Shown here piece by piece: positions 1-8,197 of a stretch of DNA of 46,096 nucleotides. A program made the translations under genes and the position numbers. Where the stretch lies: positions 1-46,096 of the forward strand of contig JANJWS010000029.1 of NCBI GenBank assembly GCA_024709425.1, written 5' to 3'. The DNA comes from Thiobacillus sp. GTDB lineage: Bacteria; Pseudomonadota; Gammaproteobacteria; Burkholderiales; Thiobacillaceae. Numbering within the stretch: position 1 is the first letter of the stretch; the number at the start of each line of letters is the position of its first letter. The notes below the pieces were generated by a model, which was given only the letters and a program-made list of their open reading frames with translations, ran no database searches and was not told where the DNA came from.

Positions 1-2807
1 GTATCACCAACAAGCGCGTCGCCACCTTCGAGCATGCGGTCAAGAAATTCGGCGGCGACCAGGGCTACGTCGACCTGTTCTGGCCCGGCGTATTGCTGGT
101 CGAACAGAAATCGCGCGGCAGGAATCTCGACCGCGCCTTTAATCAGGCGCTGGATTATTTCCCCGGTATCAAGGAACGCGACCTGCCGCGCCACATCGTC
201 GTGTGCGACTTCGCCCGCTTTCGCGTCTACGACCTTGCCTCCCCTCCCCCGCAAGCGGGGGAGGGGCCGGGGGAGAGGGCCGCGGCTGGCGGCGATGGCC
301 GTTTCATCGAATTCGCGCTGAAGGACCTGCACAAGCACATCCGCCACTTCGGCTTCATCGCCGGCTACGAAACGCAGGACATCAAGCCGCAGAACCCGGT
401 CAACATCCAGGCCGCCGAGCGCATGGGGCGACTGCACGACGCGCTCAAAGCCTCCGGCTACGAAGGCCACGCGCTCGAAGTGCTGCTGGTGCGCCTGCTG
501 TTCTGCCTGTTCGCCGACGACACCGGCATCTTCCAGCCCTCGCAGGCCCTGCGCAGCTATATCGAGGAGCGCACCCGCGAGGACGGCTCCGACCTTGGGC
601 CGCTGCTCGCCCAGCTGTTCCAGGTGCTCAACACGCCCGAGGGCAAGCGCAGCCCGGTGCTCGACGAACAGCTCGCCGCCTTCCCCTACGTCAACGGCCG
701 CCTGTTCGAGGAAGCCATCCCCATCGCCGACTTCGACGCCGCCCTGCGCGAGGCACTGCTCGACGCCTGCGCGCTCGACTGGGCCGCGATCTCGCCCGCC
801 ATCTTCGGCGCGCTGTTCCAGTCCATCATGGACAGGACCGCGCGGCGCAACCTCGGTGCGCACTACACCAGCGAGGAAAACATCCTCAAGCTCATCAAGC
901 CGCTGTTCCTCGACGCGCTGTGGGCCGAGTTCGACAGGGTCAAGCGCAACAAAAACCGCCTGTTTGAGTTTCATAAAAGCCTGCGCAGCCTCACCTTCTT
1001 CGACCCCGCCTGCGGCTGCGGCAACTTCCTCGTCATCGCCTACCGCGAGCTGCGCCTGCTGGAACTGGAAGTCCTGCGCGCGTCCAACGAAGGCCCCGGC
1101 TCGCGCTTCCTCGACATCCACCAGGCCATCCAGCTCGACGTCGACCAGTTTTACGGCATCGAGATCGAGGAGTTCCCCGCGCAGATCGCGCAGGTCGCCC
1201 TGTGGCTCGTCGATCACCAGATGAACCTCAAGGTCGGCGAGGAATTCGGCATGTACTTCGCCCGCATTCCTTTGAAGACCAGCCCGCACATCGTCCACGG
1301 CAATGCGCTCACGCTCGACTGGAACGACGTGCTGCCGGCGGAACGGGCGCGCTACGTCATGGGCAACCCGCCGTTCATCGGCGCCAAGTTCATGAGCGAC
1401 GCCCAGCGCGAAGACACCCGTGCCGTGTTCGACGGCATCGCCAACGCCGGCCTGCTCGACTTCGTCGCCGCCTGGTACGTCAAGGCCGCGCGCTACCTCC
1501 TCTCCCCTCTCCCTCCGGGAGAGGGGCCGGGGGTGAGGGCGCGCGCAGCCTTCGTCTCCACCAATTCCATCACCCAGGGCGAACAGGTCGGCGTCCTGTG
1601 GGGCTGGCTGCTGGCGCAGGGCATCAAGATCCATTTCGCCCACCGCACCTTTTCGTGGAGCAACGAGGCGCGCGGGAAGGCTGCGGTGCACTGCGTCATC
1701 GTCGGCTTCGGCCGCGGCGACGTGGCGGAGAAGACGATCTATGAATACGCCGACATCAAGGGCGAGCCGCACGCGGTGCGCGCGGCGAACATCAATCCGT
1801 ATCTGGTCGATGCGCCGGATGTGGTGCTGGAGAACCGCCGCACGCCGATTTGCCCGGTGCCGGAGATCGGCATCGGCAACAAGCCCATCGACGGCGGCCA
1901 TTACCTATTCACCGACGACGAGAAGGCCGATTTTCTGCGCCGCGAACCGCAGGCCGAAAAGTGGTTCCGCCGCTGGCTCGGCGCCGACGAATTCATCAAC
2001 GGCTATCACCGCTGGTGTCTGTGGCTGGGTGATTGCCCACCCAACGAGCTGCGCCAGATGCCCGAGGCGATGAAGCGCGTCGACGCCGTGCGGCAGTTCC
2101 GCCTGGCGAGCAAGTCGGCGCCGACGCAGAAGCTCGCTGAGACGCCAACGCGCTTTCACGTCGAGAACATGCCGCAATCGACCTACCTGCTGATTCCCAA
2201 GGTGTCATCTGAGCGACGGCACTACATCCCCATCGGTTTCATGCACCCCGACACGTTGTGCAGCGATCTGGTTTTCATCGCTCCGGGCTCGACGCTATAT
2301 CACTTCGGCGTGCTAACGTCGACGATGCACATGGCCTGGGTACGCTCGGTATGCGGTCGCCTGGAAAGCCGTTACCGCTACTCCGCCGGCATCGTCTACA
2401 ACAACTTCCCCTGGCCTTCATGTTCTTCCTGCAACGCCGGGGGAACCGACCTGCCCTCTCCCGGCGCTGACGCGCCACCCTCTCCCGCAAGCGGGCGAGG
2501 GGAAAAAGCGCGCGCCGACATCGAATTGGCGGCGCAGGCCGTGCTCGACGCCCGCGCGCAATTCCCCGGCGCCTCGCTCGCCGATCTCTACGACCCGCTG
2601 ACCATGCCGCCCACCTTGCTGCGCGCGCACCAGAAGCTCGACGCGGCGGTGGACAAGGCTTACGGCAAATCCGGCTTCAAGTCCGACGCCGAGCGGGTGG
2701 CCTTCCTGTTTGAGCGCTACCAGGCACTGACGTCGCTGTTGCCCGCAGAGAAAAAGCCTGCGCGGCGAGCGCTCAAAACAGCCAGGCGAAATACACCAGC
2801 GGAATGA
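1..2807 (+). CDS. MmeI-like single-chain restriction-modification protein (5' partial)
   Basis: The reading frame is open from base 3, so the true start lies left of the window. The first residues hold a PD-(D/E)xK-like nuclease motif (VDLFWPGVLLVEQKS, with D and E-x-K), as in MmeI-type enzymes. An N6-adenine methyltransferase domain follows, with motif I DPACGCGNFL near base 1005 and motif IV NPPF near base 1367. A target-recognition region and the usual C-terminal helical tail (LYDPLTMPP) come next. Family knowledge: one polypeptide both methylates and cuts DNA. Three low-complexity Pro/Gly/Glu-rich segments interrupt the protein exactly where palindromic repeats sit (241-280, 1498-1540, 2453-2512). 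The frame stays open through all three, so the gene may be functional, but activity is untested. The end overlaps the convergent ATPase gene by 35 bp. Confidence 0.9.
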   Translation, partial: ITNKRVATFEHAVKKFGGDQGYVDLFWPGVLLVEQKSRGRNLDRAFNQALDYFPGIKERDLPRHIVVCDFARFRVYDLASPPPQAGEGPGERAAAGGDGRFIEFALKDLHKHIRHFGFIAGYETQDIKPQNPVNIQAAERMGRLHDALKASGYEGHALEVLLVRLLFCLFADDTGIFQPSQALRSYIEERTREDGSDLGPLLAQLFQVLNTPEGKRSPVLDEQLAAFPYVNGRLFEEAIPIADFDAALREALLDACALDWAAISPAIFGALFQSIMDRTARRNLGAHYTSEENILKLIKPLFLDALWAEFDRVKRNKNRLFEFHKSLRSLTFFDPACGCGNFLVIAYRELRLLELEVLRASNEGPGSRFLDIHQAIQLDVDQFYGIEIEEFPAQIAQVALWLVDHQMNLKVGEEFGMYFARIPLKTSPHIVHGNALTLDWNDVLPAERARYVMGNPPFIGAKFMSDAQREDTRAVFDGIANAGLLDFVAAWYVKAARYLLSPLPPGEGPGVRARAAFVSTNSITQGEQVGVLWGWLLAQGIKIHFAHRTFSWSNEARGKAAVHCVIVGFGRGDVAEKTIYEYADIKGEPHAVRAANINPYLVDAPDVVLENRRTPICPVPEIGIGNKPIDGGHYLFTDDEKADFLRREPQAEKWFRRWLGADEFINGYHRWCLWLGDCPPNELRQMPEAMKRVDAVRQFRLASKSAPTQKLAETPTRFHVENMPQSTYLLIPKVSSERRHYIPIGFMHPDTLCSDLVFIAPGSTLYHFGVLTSTMHMAWVRSVCGRLESRYRYSAGIVYNNFPWPSCSSCNAGGTDLPSPGADAPPSPASGRGEKARADIELAAQAVLDARAQFPGASLADLYDPLTMPPTLLRAHQKLDAAVDKAYGKSGFKSDAERVAFLFERYQALTSLLPAEKKPARRALKTARRNTPAE
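241..280. repeat. In-frame GC-rich palindromic element, copy 1
   Basis: A 26-bp hairpin core (12-bp perfect arms, 2-base loop, 241-266) is followed by the tail CCGGGGGAGAGGGC. The 40-bp unit is the reverse complement of the intergenic copy at 32407-32446 except for the two loop bases. Here it is read in frame as Pro/Gly/Glu-rich residues inside the MmeI-like protein. Confidence 0.85.
1498..1540. repeat. In-frame GC-rich palindromic element, copy 2
   Basis: Arms CCCCTCTCCCTC and its near complement are followed by the tail CCGGGGGTGAGGGC. It is translated in frame as LPPGEGPGVRARA inside the methyltransferase domain, after motif IV. It is the same layout as copy 1 with several substitutions. 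Confidence 0.75.
2453..2512. repeat. In-frame GC-rich palindromic element, copy 3
   Basis: A more diverged copy containing CCCTCTCCCG and CCCTCTCCCGCAAGCGGG. It is translated as a Ser/Pro/Gly-rich stretch (LPSPGADAPPSPASGRGEK) between the target-recognition region and the C-terminal helical domain, where related proteins have a short linker (recalled family pattern). Confidence 0.65.
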
Positions 2808-4236
2808 CGGCAACGGGCAAGGCGCTGACGCGTTCGAGTCGCGTTTTCCAGTGATCTTCCAGCGCGGCCTTGCTCACCAGGATGAAGGCTTCGCACCCGA
2901 GTTCCTTCGCCAGCCGCGCCGAGCGTTCCGCATCCTTCAGTTGTGGCTGGTTGCGGTATTTCACCTCGATTCCCACGCGGGTGTGGCCGAGGTCGACGAT
3001 GAAATCGAGTTCGTTGTTGCGCTCGCGGAAGTAGGCCAGTTCGACCAGACCCGGCCATAGACGCAGGTGGTTGGCGATCATGTTCTCGGCATAGGCACCG
3101 AGCTCGGTTTCATCCGCCGCCAGGGTCTGCGGCGTAATTTTCAGTACGGCGTTGCGCACCGCGAGGTCGACGAGATAGGTTTTGAAATTGCCCGACTTGG
3201 CCGAGTTGCGCGCACCCGAATATTTTTGCAGCCGCCAGACGAGATCGGTCGCTTCGAGCAGCGGGAAGTAATTGTCGATGCTGGCCTTGCCGATCTCGGT
3301 TTCCTTCGACAGGCGCGTCAGGTTGGTTTCCATGCCAGGCTGCCGCAACAAGCCAAGATAAAAGCGCCGCAGCAATTCCGGCTTGCGGAATTCCGCTGCG
3401 ATGAGCAAATCCTCGAAGATCACGCGCTCGACCTGGTTCTGGTACAGGTAGGTTTGCTTGGCGAGCAGGTCAGGCATGGCCCAGACTTCGGGGAAGCCAC
3501 CTTCGTAGAAATAGCGTTGGAGGAAATCGGCCAGCATGCCGTAGGGCATGGATGCCCCCTCTCCTACCGTAATCTGATTGAGGACGGGAATGAGTTCTGT
3601 CGGGCTGAAAGCGGTTCTCAGCCTGTCCCCAAACTTCCCGGTATCCCGCCCGATATCGGCGATATCCGCCTGCAAACACAAGCTCTCCCTGAACGAGAAA
3701 GGCAGCATGCGGTAGGTCTTGATCCGCCCCAGCAGGCTTTCCAGCGACTTGCGGAAGATCGGCGCTGAGGCCGATCCGGAAATGACGAAGCGCACCGGCG
3801 TGTTGAGGTCGTGGTATTTCTTGAGGTACAACTCCCAGCGCGGGAATTTCTGGATCTCGTCGAGAAAGAGAAAAACGGGCCCGGCTTTGGCGAGCGCGGC
3901 GAATTCGCTGACCAGGTCGTTGAAAAACCGGTCGGCATCGAATCCCGGCAAGTAAAGCGCGGGTTCATCGAAGGTGAAATACAAAAGACGCGCGGCCTGC
4001 TCAGTGCCATTGTCCTGGATCAGCTTCTGGATGCACTGCTTGAGCAAGGTGCTCTTACCCACTCGGCGCGGGCCGGTGACGGAAATAATTTGCGGCAGGC
4101 GCGCGACATCCTGGCAAAACGCCTCGTAAAGATCGCGCCGGAAGCCGGGCAGGCCGTCGAATGCGTCCTCCTCCAGCCGTTCCCACCACGGGTTGTAAAC
4201 CGACAAAAAAGAGTATGTAGACAATAAGTTAGACAT
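2773..4236 (-). CDS. AAA ATPase with C-terminal DUF4143-like domain
   Basis: A 487-residue protein. A Walker A motif (GPRRVGKST) lies near residue 55, a Walker B motif (VFLFLDEIQKF) near residue 125, and a sensor-like FVISGSAS follows. The C-terminal part has the DUF4143 pattern E-(x)n-D-F-I-V-D-(x)n-I-E-V-K-Y, which resembles a PD-(D/E)xK nuclease fold. Proteins of this family are common in accessory DNA; their role is mostly unknown. It is convergent with the MmeI-like gene and overlaps its 3' end by 35 bp. The upstream region is distinctly AT-rich, which suggests acquisition by transfer (inference). The start is the ATG at 4236. Confidence 0.85.
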   Translation of the reverse strand: MSNLLSTYSFLSVYNPWWERLEEDAFDGLPGFRRDLYEAFCQDVARLPQIISVTGPRRVGKSTLLKQCIQKLIQDNGTEQAARLLYFTFDEPALYLPGFDADRFFNDLVSEFAALAKAGPVFLFLDEIQKFPRWELYLKKYHDLNTPVRFVISGSASAPIFRKSLESLLGRIKTYRMLPFSFRESLCLQADIADIGRDTGKFGDRLRTAFSPTELIPVLNQITVGEGASMPYGMLADFLQRYFYEGGFPEVWAMPDLLAKQTYLYQNQVERVIFEDLLIAAEFRKPELLRRFYLGLLRQPGMETNLTRLSKETEIGKASIDNYFPLLEATDLVWRLQKYSGARNSAKSGNFKTYLVDLAVRNAVLKITPQTLAADETELGAYAENMIANHLRLWPGLVELAYFRERNNELDFIVDLGHTRVGIEVKYRNQPQLKDAERSARLAKELGCEAFILVSKAALEDHWKTRLERVSALPVAVIPLVYFAWLF

Positions 4237-4420
4237 TTATATGCATTATATTACACAACGACACTCAATAATGTAACTAAGCACACAGACCTCTGTTTAT
4301 AAAAGAGTTATCCATGCTTCATTCATTTGAATGCATGATAACCTTGATGACTGTCTTTTCCGTTTCCTGCACGGCCCAGGGTTCTGACAAACTGGCGCCC
4401 CCCTGAAAAATGACTGAATA
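4237..4420. other. AT-rich intergenic region
   Basis: Much richer in A and T than its surroundings (for example the stretch around 4230-4330). It presumably holds the promoter of the minus-strand ATPase gene. I see no RNA gene or clear open frame. The composition shift suggests a boundary of transferred DNA (inference). Confidence 0.5.
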
Positions 4421-4447
4421 TCCGCATTGCGGAAAATCCGCTATAGT
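4421..4447 (+). promoter_or_regulatory. Promoter with overlapping palindromic operator for the AbrB/PIN module
   Basis: TCCGCATTGCGGA (4421-4433) is a palindrome, and GCGGAAAATCCGC (4429-4441) is a second one sharing the GCGGA arm. A -10-like TATAGT follows at 4442-4447. The antitoxin ATG is 27 bp further on. Such modules normally autoregulate through palindromes over the promoter, so this is the likely antitoxin operator (inference). Confidence 0.6.
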
Positions 4448-4473
4448 GGAATCCCGATCCATGGAGCAGCCCC

Positions 4474-4746
4474 ATGCGCCAGACCCTGATCGTTTCCAGC
4501 CGCGGCCAGATCACGCTGCCGGCCGAGGTGCGCAAGCAGTTCGGCATCAAGAGCGGCGAGCCGGTGATCATCGAGGAACGCAACGGCGAACTGGTGCTGA
4601 AGCCGGCGACCGTGCTGGAAGTCGAGATGTACACGCCCGAGCAGGTCGCGGCGTGGGACCGCAACGACCAACTCGATGACGCCGAGCGGCAGCGCGTGCT
4701 CGCCCGCCTGAAGAAACCCGCCAAGTCCCGTTCCACGCGCGGCTGA
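4474..4746 (+). CDS. AbrB/SpoVT (VapB/MazE-like) antitoxin
   Basis: A 90-residue protein. Residues 1-45 form a typical swapped-hairpin AbrB domain (SSRGQITLPAEVRKQFGI, then GEPVIIEE). The acidic C-terminal tail should bind and neutralise the toxin encoded next. The stop codon overlaps the toxin start (TGATG), so the two are translationally coupled. A GGAG lies just upstream of the ATG. Family knowledge: it binds the promoter palindromes and inhibits the PIN ribonuclease. Confidence 0.9.
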   Translation: MRQTLIVSSRGQITLPAEVRKQFGIKSGEPVIIEERNGELVLKPATVLEVEMYTPEQVAAWDRNDQLDDAERQRVLARLKKPAKSRSTRG

Positions 4747-5156
4747 TGCGGCTGTTCTTCGACGCCAACACGCTGTTCACCGCAGCGCACAACCCGAAGG
4801 GGAAGGCTGCGCTCGTGATCGAGCTCGGCGGCGCTGGCTACTGGACGCTGTGCACCAGCGCCTATGCAATCGAGGAAGCGCAGCGCAACCTCGAAGCGAA
4901 GTTTCCGGATGCGCTGCCGATGCTGACGCGACAACTCGCGCACTTCGAAACAGGACACGAAAGCCGCTCGCACGCCTGCCCCGCCGGTTTGCCCCGAAAG
5001 GACTGCCCGATCTATCTGGCTGCGCTCGGCTGCCGCGCAACCCATCTGCTCACCGTCGATCTCAGGGACTTCGGCCCGCTGATGAACCAGCCGGAGAAGA
5101 CCGACGGGATGCTGATCCAGACCGTCTCACAATTCCTGGAGCGCCTTGACCGATGA
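4746..5156 (+). CDS. PIN-domain toxin (VapC-like ribonuclease)
   Basis: A 136-residue PIN-fold protein. Acidic positions expected to bind metal are visible: D6 (FFDANT), E in AIEEAQRN, D in PRKDCP and D in TVDLRDF. It pairs with the AbrB antitoxin immediately upstream (1-base overlap). Its own stop overlaps the start of the following permease gene by 4 bases (ATGA), so permease translation may be coupled to the toxin. RNA target unknown. It belongs to the divergent PIN group that pairs with AbrB antitoxins. Confidence 0.85.
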   Translation: MRLFFDANTLFTAAHNPKGKAALVIELGGAGYWTLCTSAYAIEEAQRNLEAKFPDALPMLTRQLAHFETGHESRSHACPAGLPRKDCPIYLAALGCRATHLLTVDLRDFGPLMNQPEKTDGMLIQTVSQFLERLDR

Positions 5157-6460
5157 CCGCCCACCCCTGGCTCGCCGCCCTCAAGGTCTACTCCCACCCG
5201 CGCGTCGCCGGCATGCTGTTCCTCGGCTTTTCCGCCGGGCTGCCGCTGCTGTTGGTGCTGGGGACGCTGTCGTTCTGGCTGTCGGAGGCGGGCATCGACC
5301 GCGCGACCATCGGCCATCTGTCCTGGGTGGGTCTGGCCTACGGCTTCAAGTTCCTGTGGTCGCCGCTGGTGGACCGGCTGCCGCTGCCGCTCCTGACCCG
5401 CACGCTGGGCAAGCGGCGCGCGTGGCTGCTGTTGTCGCAGGTCTGCATCGCGGCGGCGCTGCTGGGGATGGCGAACACAGACCCGCTGGCGAACCTGACC
5501 CATACGGTGTTCTTCGCGCTGGCGGTGGCGTTCGCCTCGGCGACGCAGGACATCGCGCTCGACGCTTACAGAATTGAAGCAGTGGAAACCGAGAAGCAGG
5601 GGGCGATGGCGGCTACCTACCAGGCGGGCTATCGCATCGCGATGATCACGGCCGGCGCGGGCGCGTTGTGGATCGCGGCGGCGTTCGACCCCAGCGAGGC
5701 GACCTACGATTTCCGCCCGTGGCAGGTGGCCTACATGGCGATGGCGGCGCTGATGGCTGTCGGTATCCTCACCACGCTGATCATCCGCGAGCCCGAACAT
5801 GCCGCACCCGTGCCGCGCATCGCCGACCAGGGCCTGGGCAAATGGCTGGCGACGAGCTTCGTGCAGCCTTTCACGGACTTCTTCGCGCGCTTCAAATGGC
5901 AGGCGCTGGTGCTGCTGGCGCTGATCGCGGTCTACCGCATCTCCGACGTGGTGATGGGGGTGATGAGCAATCCCTTCTACCAGGAAATGGGTTTCACCAA
6001 GGACGAGGTGGCGACCGTGTCCAAGGTCTATGGCGTCATCATGACCATCGCCGGCGCCGGGCTCGGCGGCCTGCTGGTGGCGCGCCTCGGGGTGATGCGC
6101 ACGCTGATGCTGGGCGCGTTGCTGTCGGCGGCGACGAATCTGCTGTTCGTCTGGCTCGCCGGGCGTGGCCACGACGTCGGCGCGCTGGTATTCACGGTGT
6201 CGGCGGACAACCTCTCCGCCGGCATCGCCTCCTCCGCCTTCGTCGCCTACCTATCGAGCCTGGTGAACCAGGCCTACTCGGCGACGCAGTACGCGCTGTT
6301 CACTTCGGTGATGCTGCTGCTGCCGAAGTTCATCGCGGGTTTTTCCGGTGAGTTCGTCGATGCGTATGGCTGGGCGAACTTCTTCACCGGCACGGCGGCA
6401 ATCGGCGTGCCAGTGCTGCTGCTGGTGTGGCTGGCGGGGCGCAAGCCGCCACGTGGATGA
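5153..6460 (+). CDS. AmpG-like muropeptide MFS permease
   Basis: A 435-residue membrane protein with about 12 hydrophobic segments. The N-terminal part matches the AmpG family (GFSAGLPLLLVLGTLSFWLSEAG, read here as adjoining segments; then ATQDIALDAYRIE). AmpG imports anhydro-muropeptides from the periplasm for cell-wall recycling. The start ATG overlaps the PIN toxin stop. The C-terminal helices contain the AYLSSLVNQAYSATQYALF pattern seen in AmpG. Whether this is the true AmpG or a related paralogue cannot be told from the sequence alone. Confidence 0.85.
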   Translation: MTAHPWLAALKVYSHPRVAGMLFLGFSAGLPLLLVLGTLSFWLSEAGIDRATIGHLSWVGLAYGFKFLWSPLVDRLPLPLLTRTLGKRRAWLLLSQVCIAAALLGMANTDPLANLTHTVFFALAVAFASATQDIALDAYRIEAVETEKQGAMAATYQAGYRIAMITAGAGALWIAAAFDPSEATYDFRPWQVAYMAMAALMAVGILTTLIIREPEHAAPVPRIADQGLGKWLATSFVQPFTDFFARFKWQALVLLALIAVYRISDVVMGVMSNPFYQEMGFTKDEVATVSKVYGVIMTIAGAGLGGLLVARLGVMRTLMLGALLSAATNLLFVWLAGRGHDVGALVFTVSADNLSAGIASSAFVAYLSSLVNQAYSATQYALFTSVMLLLPKFIAGFSGEFVDAYGWANFFTGTAAIGVPVLLLVWLAGRKPPRG

Positions 6461-6477
6461 TGTGCTAATCTTTTGCC

Positions 6478-6693
6478 ATGCTGAATCTCGATGCCCTCAC
6501 CCGACTCCCGCTTGCTGAACGCCTCGCCGCGATGGAATCGCTGTGGGATTCGCTGTGCCGTGACGACGCTGCGGAACTGAGCCCACCCTGGCACGCGAAG
6601 GTTCTGGAAGAACGCCTTCGCGAACTGGAAGACGGCCAGCATCGTGACTGGCAAACCGCCAAGCAGGCCCTGCGCAAGCTGACCGAACGCTGA
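6478..6693 (+). CDS. Addiction-module antitoxin (TIGR02574-like)
   Basis: A 71-residue protein starting LNLDALTRLPLAERLAAMESLWDS. This is the usual pattern of short helical 'putative addiction module component' antitoxins (LxxxERLxLxExLWDSL, then a Trp and an acidic tail). It is followed after 5 bp by a RelE/ParE-type toxin. The start is 17 bp after the permease stop, so a separate promoter would have to lie inside the permease gene or in that short gap. Confidence 0.85.
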   Translation: MLNLDALTRLPLAERLAAMESLWDSLCRDDAAELSPPWHAKVLEERLRELEDGQHRDWQTAKQALRKLTER

Positions 6694-6698
6694 GTCCG

Positions 6699-7016
6699 AT
6701 GTATTCGGTTCGGATCGGCCCCTCCGCCGAACGCGATCTGCTGGTCGGTTTCGAATTTTATGAGTCGCAGTCCGAAGGGCTCGGCCAGTATTTTCTCGAC
6801 AGCCTGTTTTCTGACATCGATGCGCTGACGCTGCACGCGGGTATTCACGGCAAGCCGCTCGCCGGTCTGCATCGCAGCCTGTCAAGGCGCTTTCCCTTCG
6901 CCATTTACTACGACTTCGGCGGCCACACGGCGGTCGTGCTGGCCGTGCTCGACTGCCGTGGCAACCCGCGCTCGATCCGTGGCACGCTGGGCGCCCGTCG
7001 CATGCACAAGGAATGA
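6699..7016 (+). CDS. RelE/ParE-family toxin
   Basis: A 105-residue protein with the ParE/RelE pattern: N-terminal strand and helix (SVRIGPSAERDLLVGFEFYE), central PLAGLHRSLSRRFPFAIYY, and C-terminal VLDCRGNPRS. It partners the 71-residue antitoxin directly upstream. ParE members poison gyrase, whereas RelE members cleave mRNA on the ribosome; the sequence does not settle which. The last 4 bases overlap the start of the next gene (ATGA). Confidence 0.85.
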   Translation: MYSVRIGPSAERDLLVGFEFYESQSEGLGQYFLDSLFSDIDALTLHAGIHGKPLAGLHRSLSRRFPFAIYYDFGGHTAVVLAVLDCRGNPRSIRGTLGARRMHKE

Positions 7017-7687
7017 TCGAACTTTCCCTCCTCACCGCCCTCCTCGCCGGCCTGCTCGGGGGCGTGCACTGCGTCGGCATGTGCGGCGGCATCGTCGCGG
7101 CATTGTCGTTCCGCGCCGACGGCACGCAGCCGCCGTTCCGCCTGCATCTGGCCTACAACCTCGGGCGCGTGAGTTCCTACATGATCTTCGGCGCACTCGC
7201 CGGTGCGCTGGGTGCGTCGCTGAAACTTGCGGACTTCCTGCCGGTGCAGACGCTGCTCTACGTGCTGGCGCAGGTCGTGATGATCCTGCTGGGGCTGTAT
7301 CTGGCCGGGTTCAACCGCTGGGTGCTGGTGTTCGAGCGCGCCGGCGGGGCGCTGTGGCGCGTGGTGCAGCCACTGTTCCGCAAGCTGCTGCCGGTGCGCT
7401 CGCTGCCGCAGGCGCTGCTGGCCGGCATGGCGTGGGGCTGGCTGCCGTGCGGATTGGTGTATTCGGTGCTGGTGTCGGCACTGGCGGCGGGCAGCGCCAC
7501 TTCGGGCGCGGCGCTGATGCTGGCGTTCGGGCTCGGTACGCTGCCCAATCTGCTGGGAATGGGACTGTTCGCCCGCCAGATCCAGCCCTTCATGCAGCAA
7601 GTCTGGGTGCGCCGCGCGGCGGGCCTGACGGTGGCGGGATTCGGGGTGTGGGGACTGGCGAGCCGCGCGTGGGGGGCGCTCGCCTGA
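7013..7687 (+). CDS. SafE/TauE-like membrane protein (UreH/CcdA-type transmembrane domain)
   Basis: A 224-residue integral membrane protein with six predicted helices. The N-terminal GGVHCVGMCGGI motif and a later WGWLPCGLVYS motif are the signatures of the 'sulfite exporter TauE/SafE' group often found near cytochrome oxidase and copper-handling genes. The paired cysteines suggest thiol or metal transfer across the membrane (inference). No cytochrome oxidase genes are nearby. The start overlaps the preceding toxin stop. Confidence 0.8.
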   Translation: MIELSLLTALLAGLLGGVHCVGMCGGIVAALSFRADGTQPPFRLHLAYNLGRVSSYMIFGALAGALGASLKLADFLPVQTLLYVLAQVVMILLGLYLAGFNRWVLVFERAGGALWRVVQPLFRKLLPVRSLPQALLAGMAWGWLPCGLVYSVLVSALAAGSATSGAALMLAFGLGTLPNLLGMGLFARQIQPFMQQVWVRRAAGLTVAGFGVWGLASRAWGALA

Positions 7688-7718
7688 GCGGTTCTGGCCG
7701 CCACGCGCACGCAGCGCG

Positions 7719-8150
7719 CTACTTGTAGAATTTCTGCTTGAACTTGATTTCGCGTTTCGGTTCAGCCTCGACTTCGACGCTGGCGGTGAAGTTGAGTGTT
7801 TCGGGCGGCGTCACGCGGAATTCCCCCAGATAGTAGATCGCGGTGCCCTCGCGCACTTCGCGCATGTCGATGTTGGCAAGTTGCTGCTGGGGGTTGACGA
7901 GGTAGACGGCCAACTTCCCGGGAACCGGGTTGAGCGCCCCGAGCTTGTTGCGCTTGAGGATGGACAGGGTCAGAATGCCGCGTGTCTTGCTGCGCTCGAT
8001 CTTGTAGCTGCGGGCGACCTCAGGTAGCAGATCCTCGGTGGACAGCGCGTTGTAATGGATTTCGACGTCGCCAAATTTCTGCGCGATTTCGGCATGGGCG
8101 GCGAACGATGCGACGGCGCCGAGACAGAGGGCGGCAAGCAGGTGTTTCAT
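7719..8150 (-). CDS. Secreted DUF4426 protein
   Basis: A 143-residue protein beginning with a signal peptide (MKHLLAALCLGAVASFAAHA, likely cut after AHA). The start at 8150 is chosen because AGGAGAG lies just upstream and the signal peptide begins there; a longer open frame reaches 8219. The mature part is a compact beta-rich domain of the DUF4426 type, with unknown function, probably periplasmic. It is convergent with the SafE-like gene. It is separated by about 47 bp from the transporter operon upstream and may be its last member. Confidence 0.75.
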   Translation of the reverse strand: MKHLLAALCLGAVASFAAHAEIAQKFGDVEIHYNALSTEDLLPEVARSYKIERSKTRGILTLSILKRNKLGALNPVPGKLAVYLVNPQQQLANIDMREVREGTAIYYLGEFRVTPPETLNFTASVEVEAEPKREIKFKQKFYK

Positions 8151-8197
8151 GGCGTCTCTCCTTGGTTGTCGGGTGATGCCTTCTGCATTGTAGGCGC

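Noticed and set aside
93-2807. Start of the MmeI-like protein at the first internal Met (base 93)
   Set aside because: The frame is open to base 3 and upstream residues belong to the nuclease domain, so the gene begins outside the window.
7013-7687. Assignment as a true sulfite exporter TauE
   Set aside because: HCVGMCGG and LPCG motifs point to the UreH/CcdA-like subgroup, whose substrates are likely metals or thiols, not sulfite.
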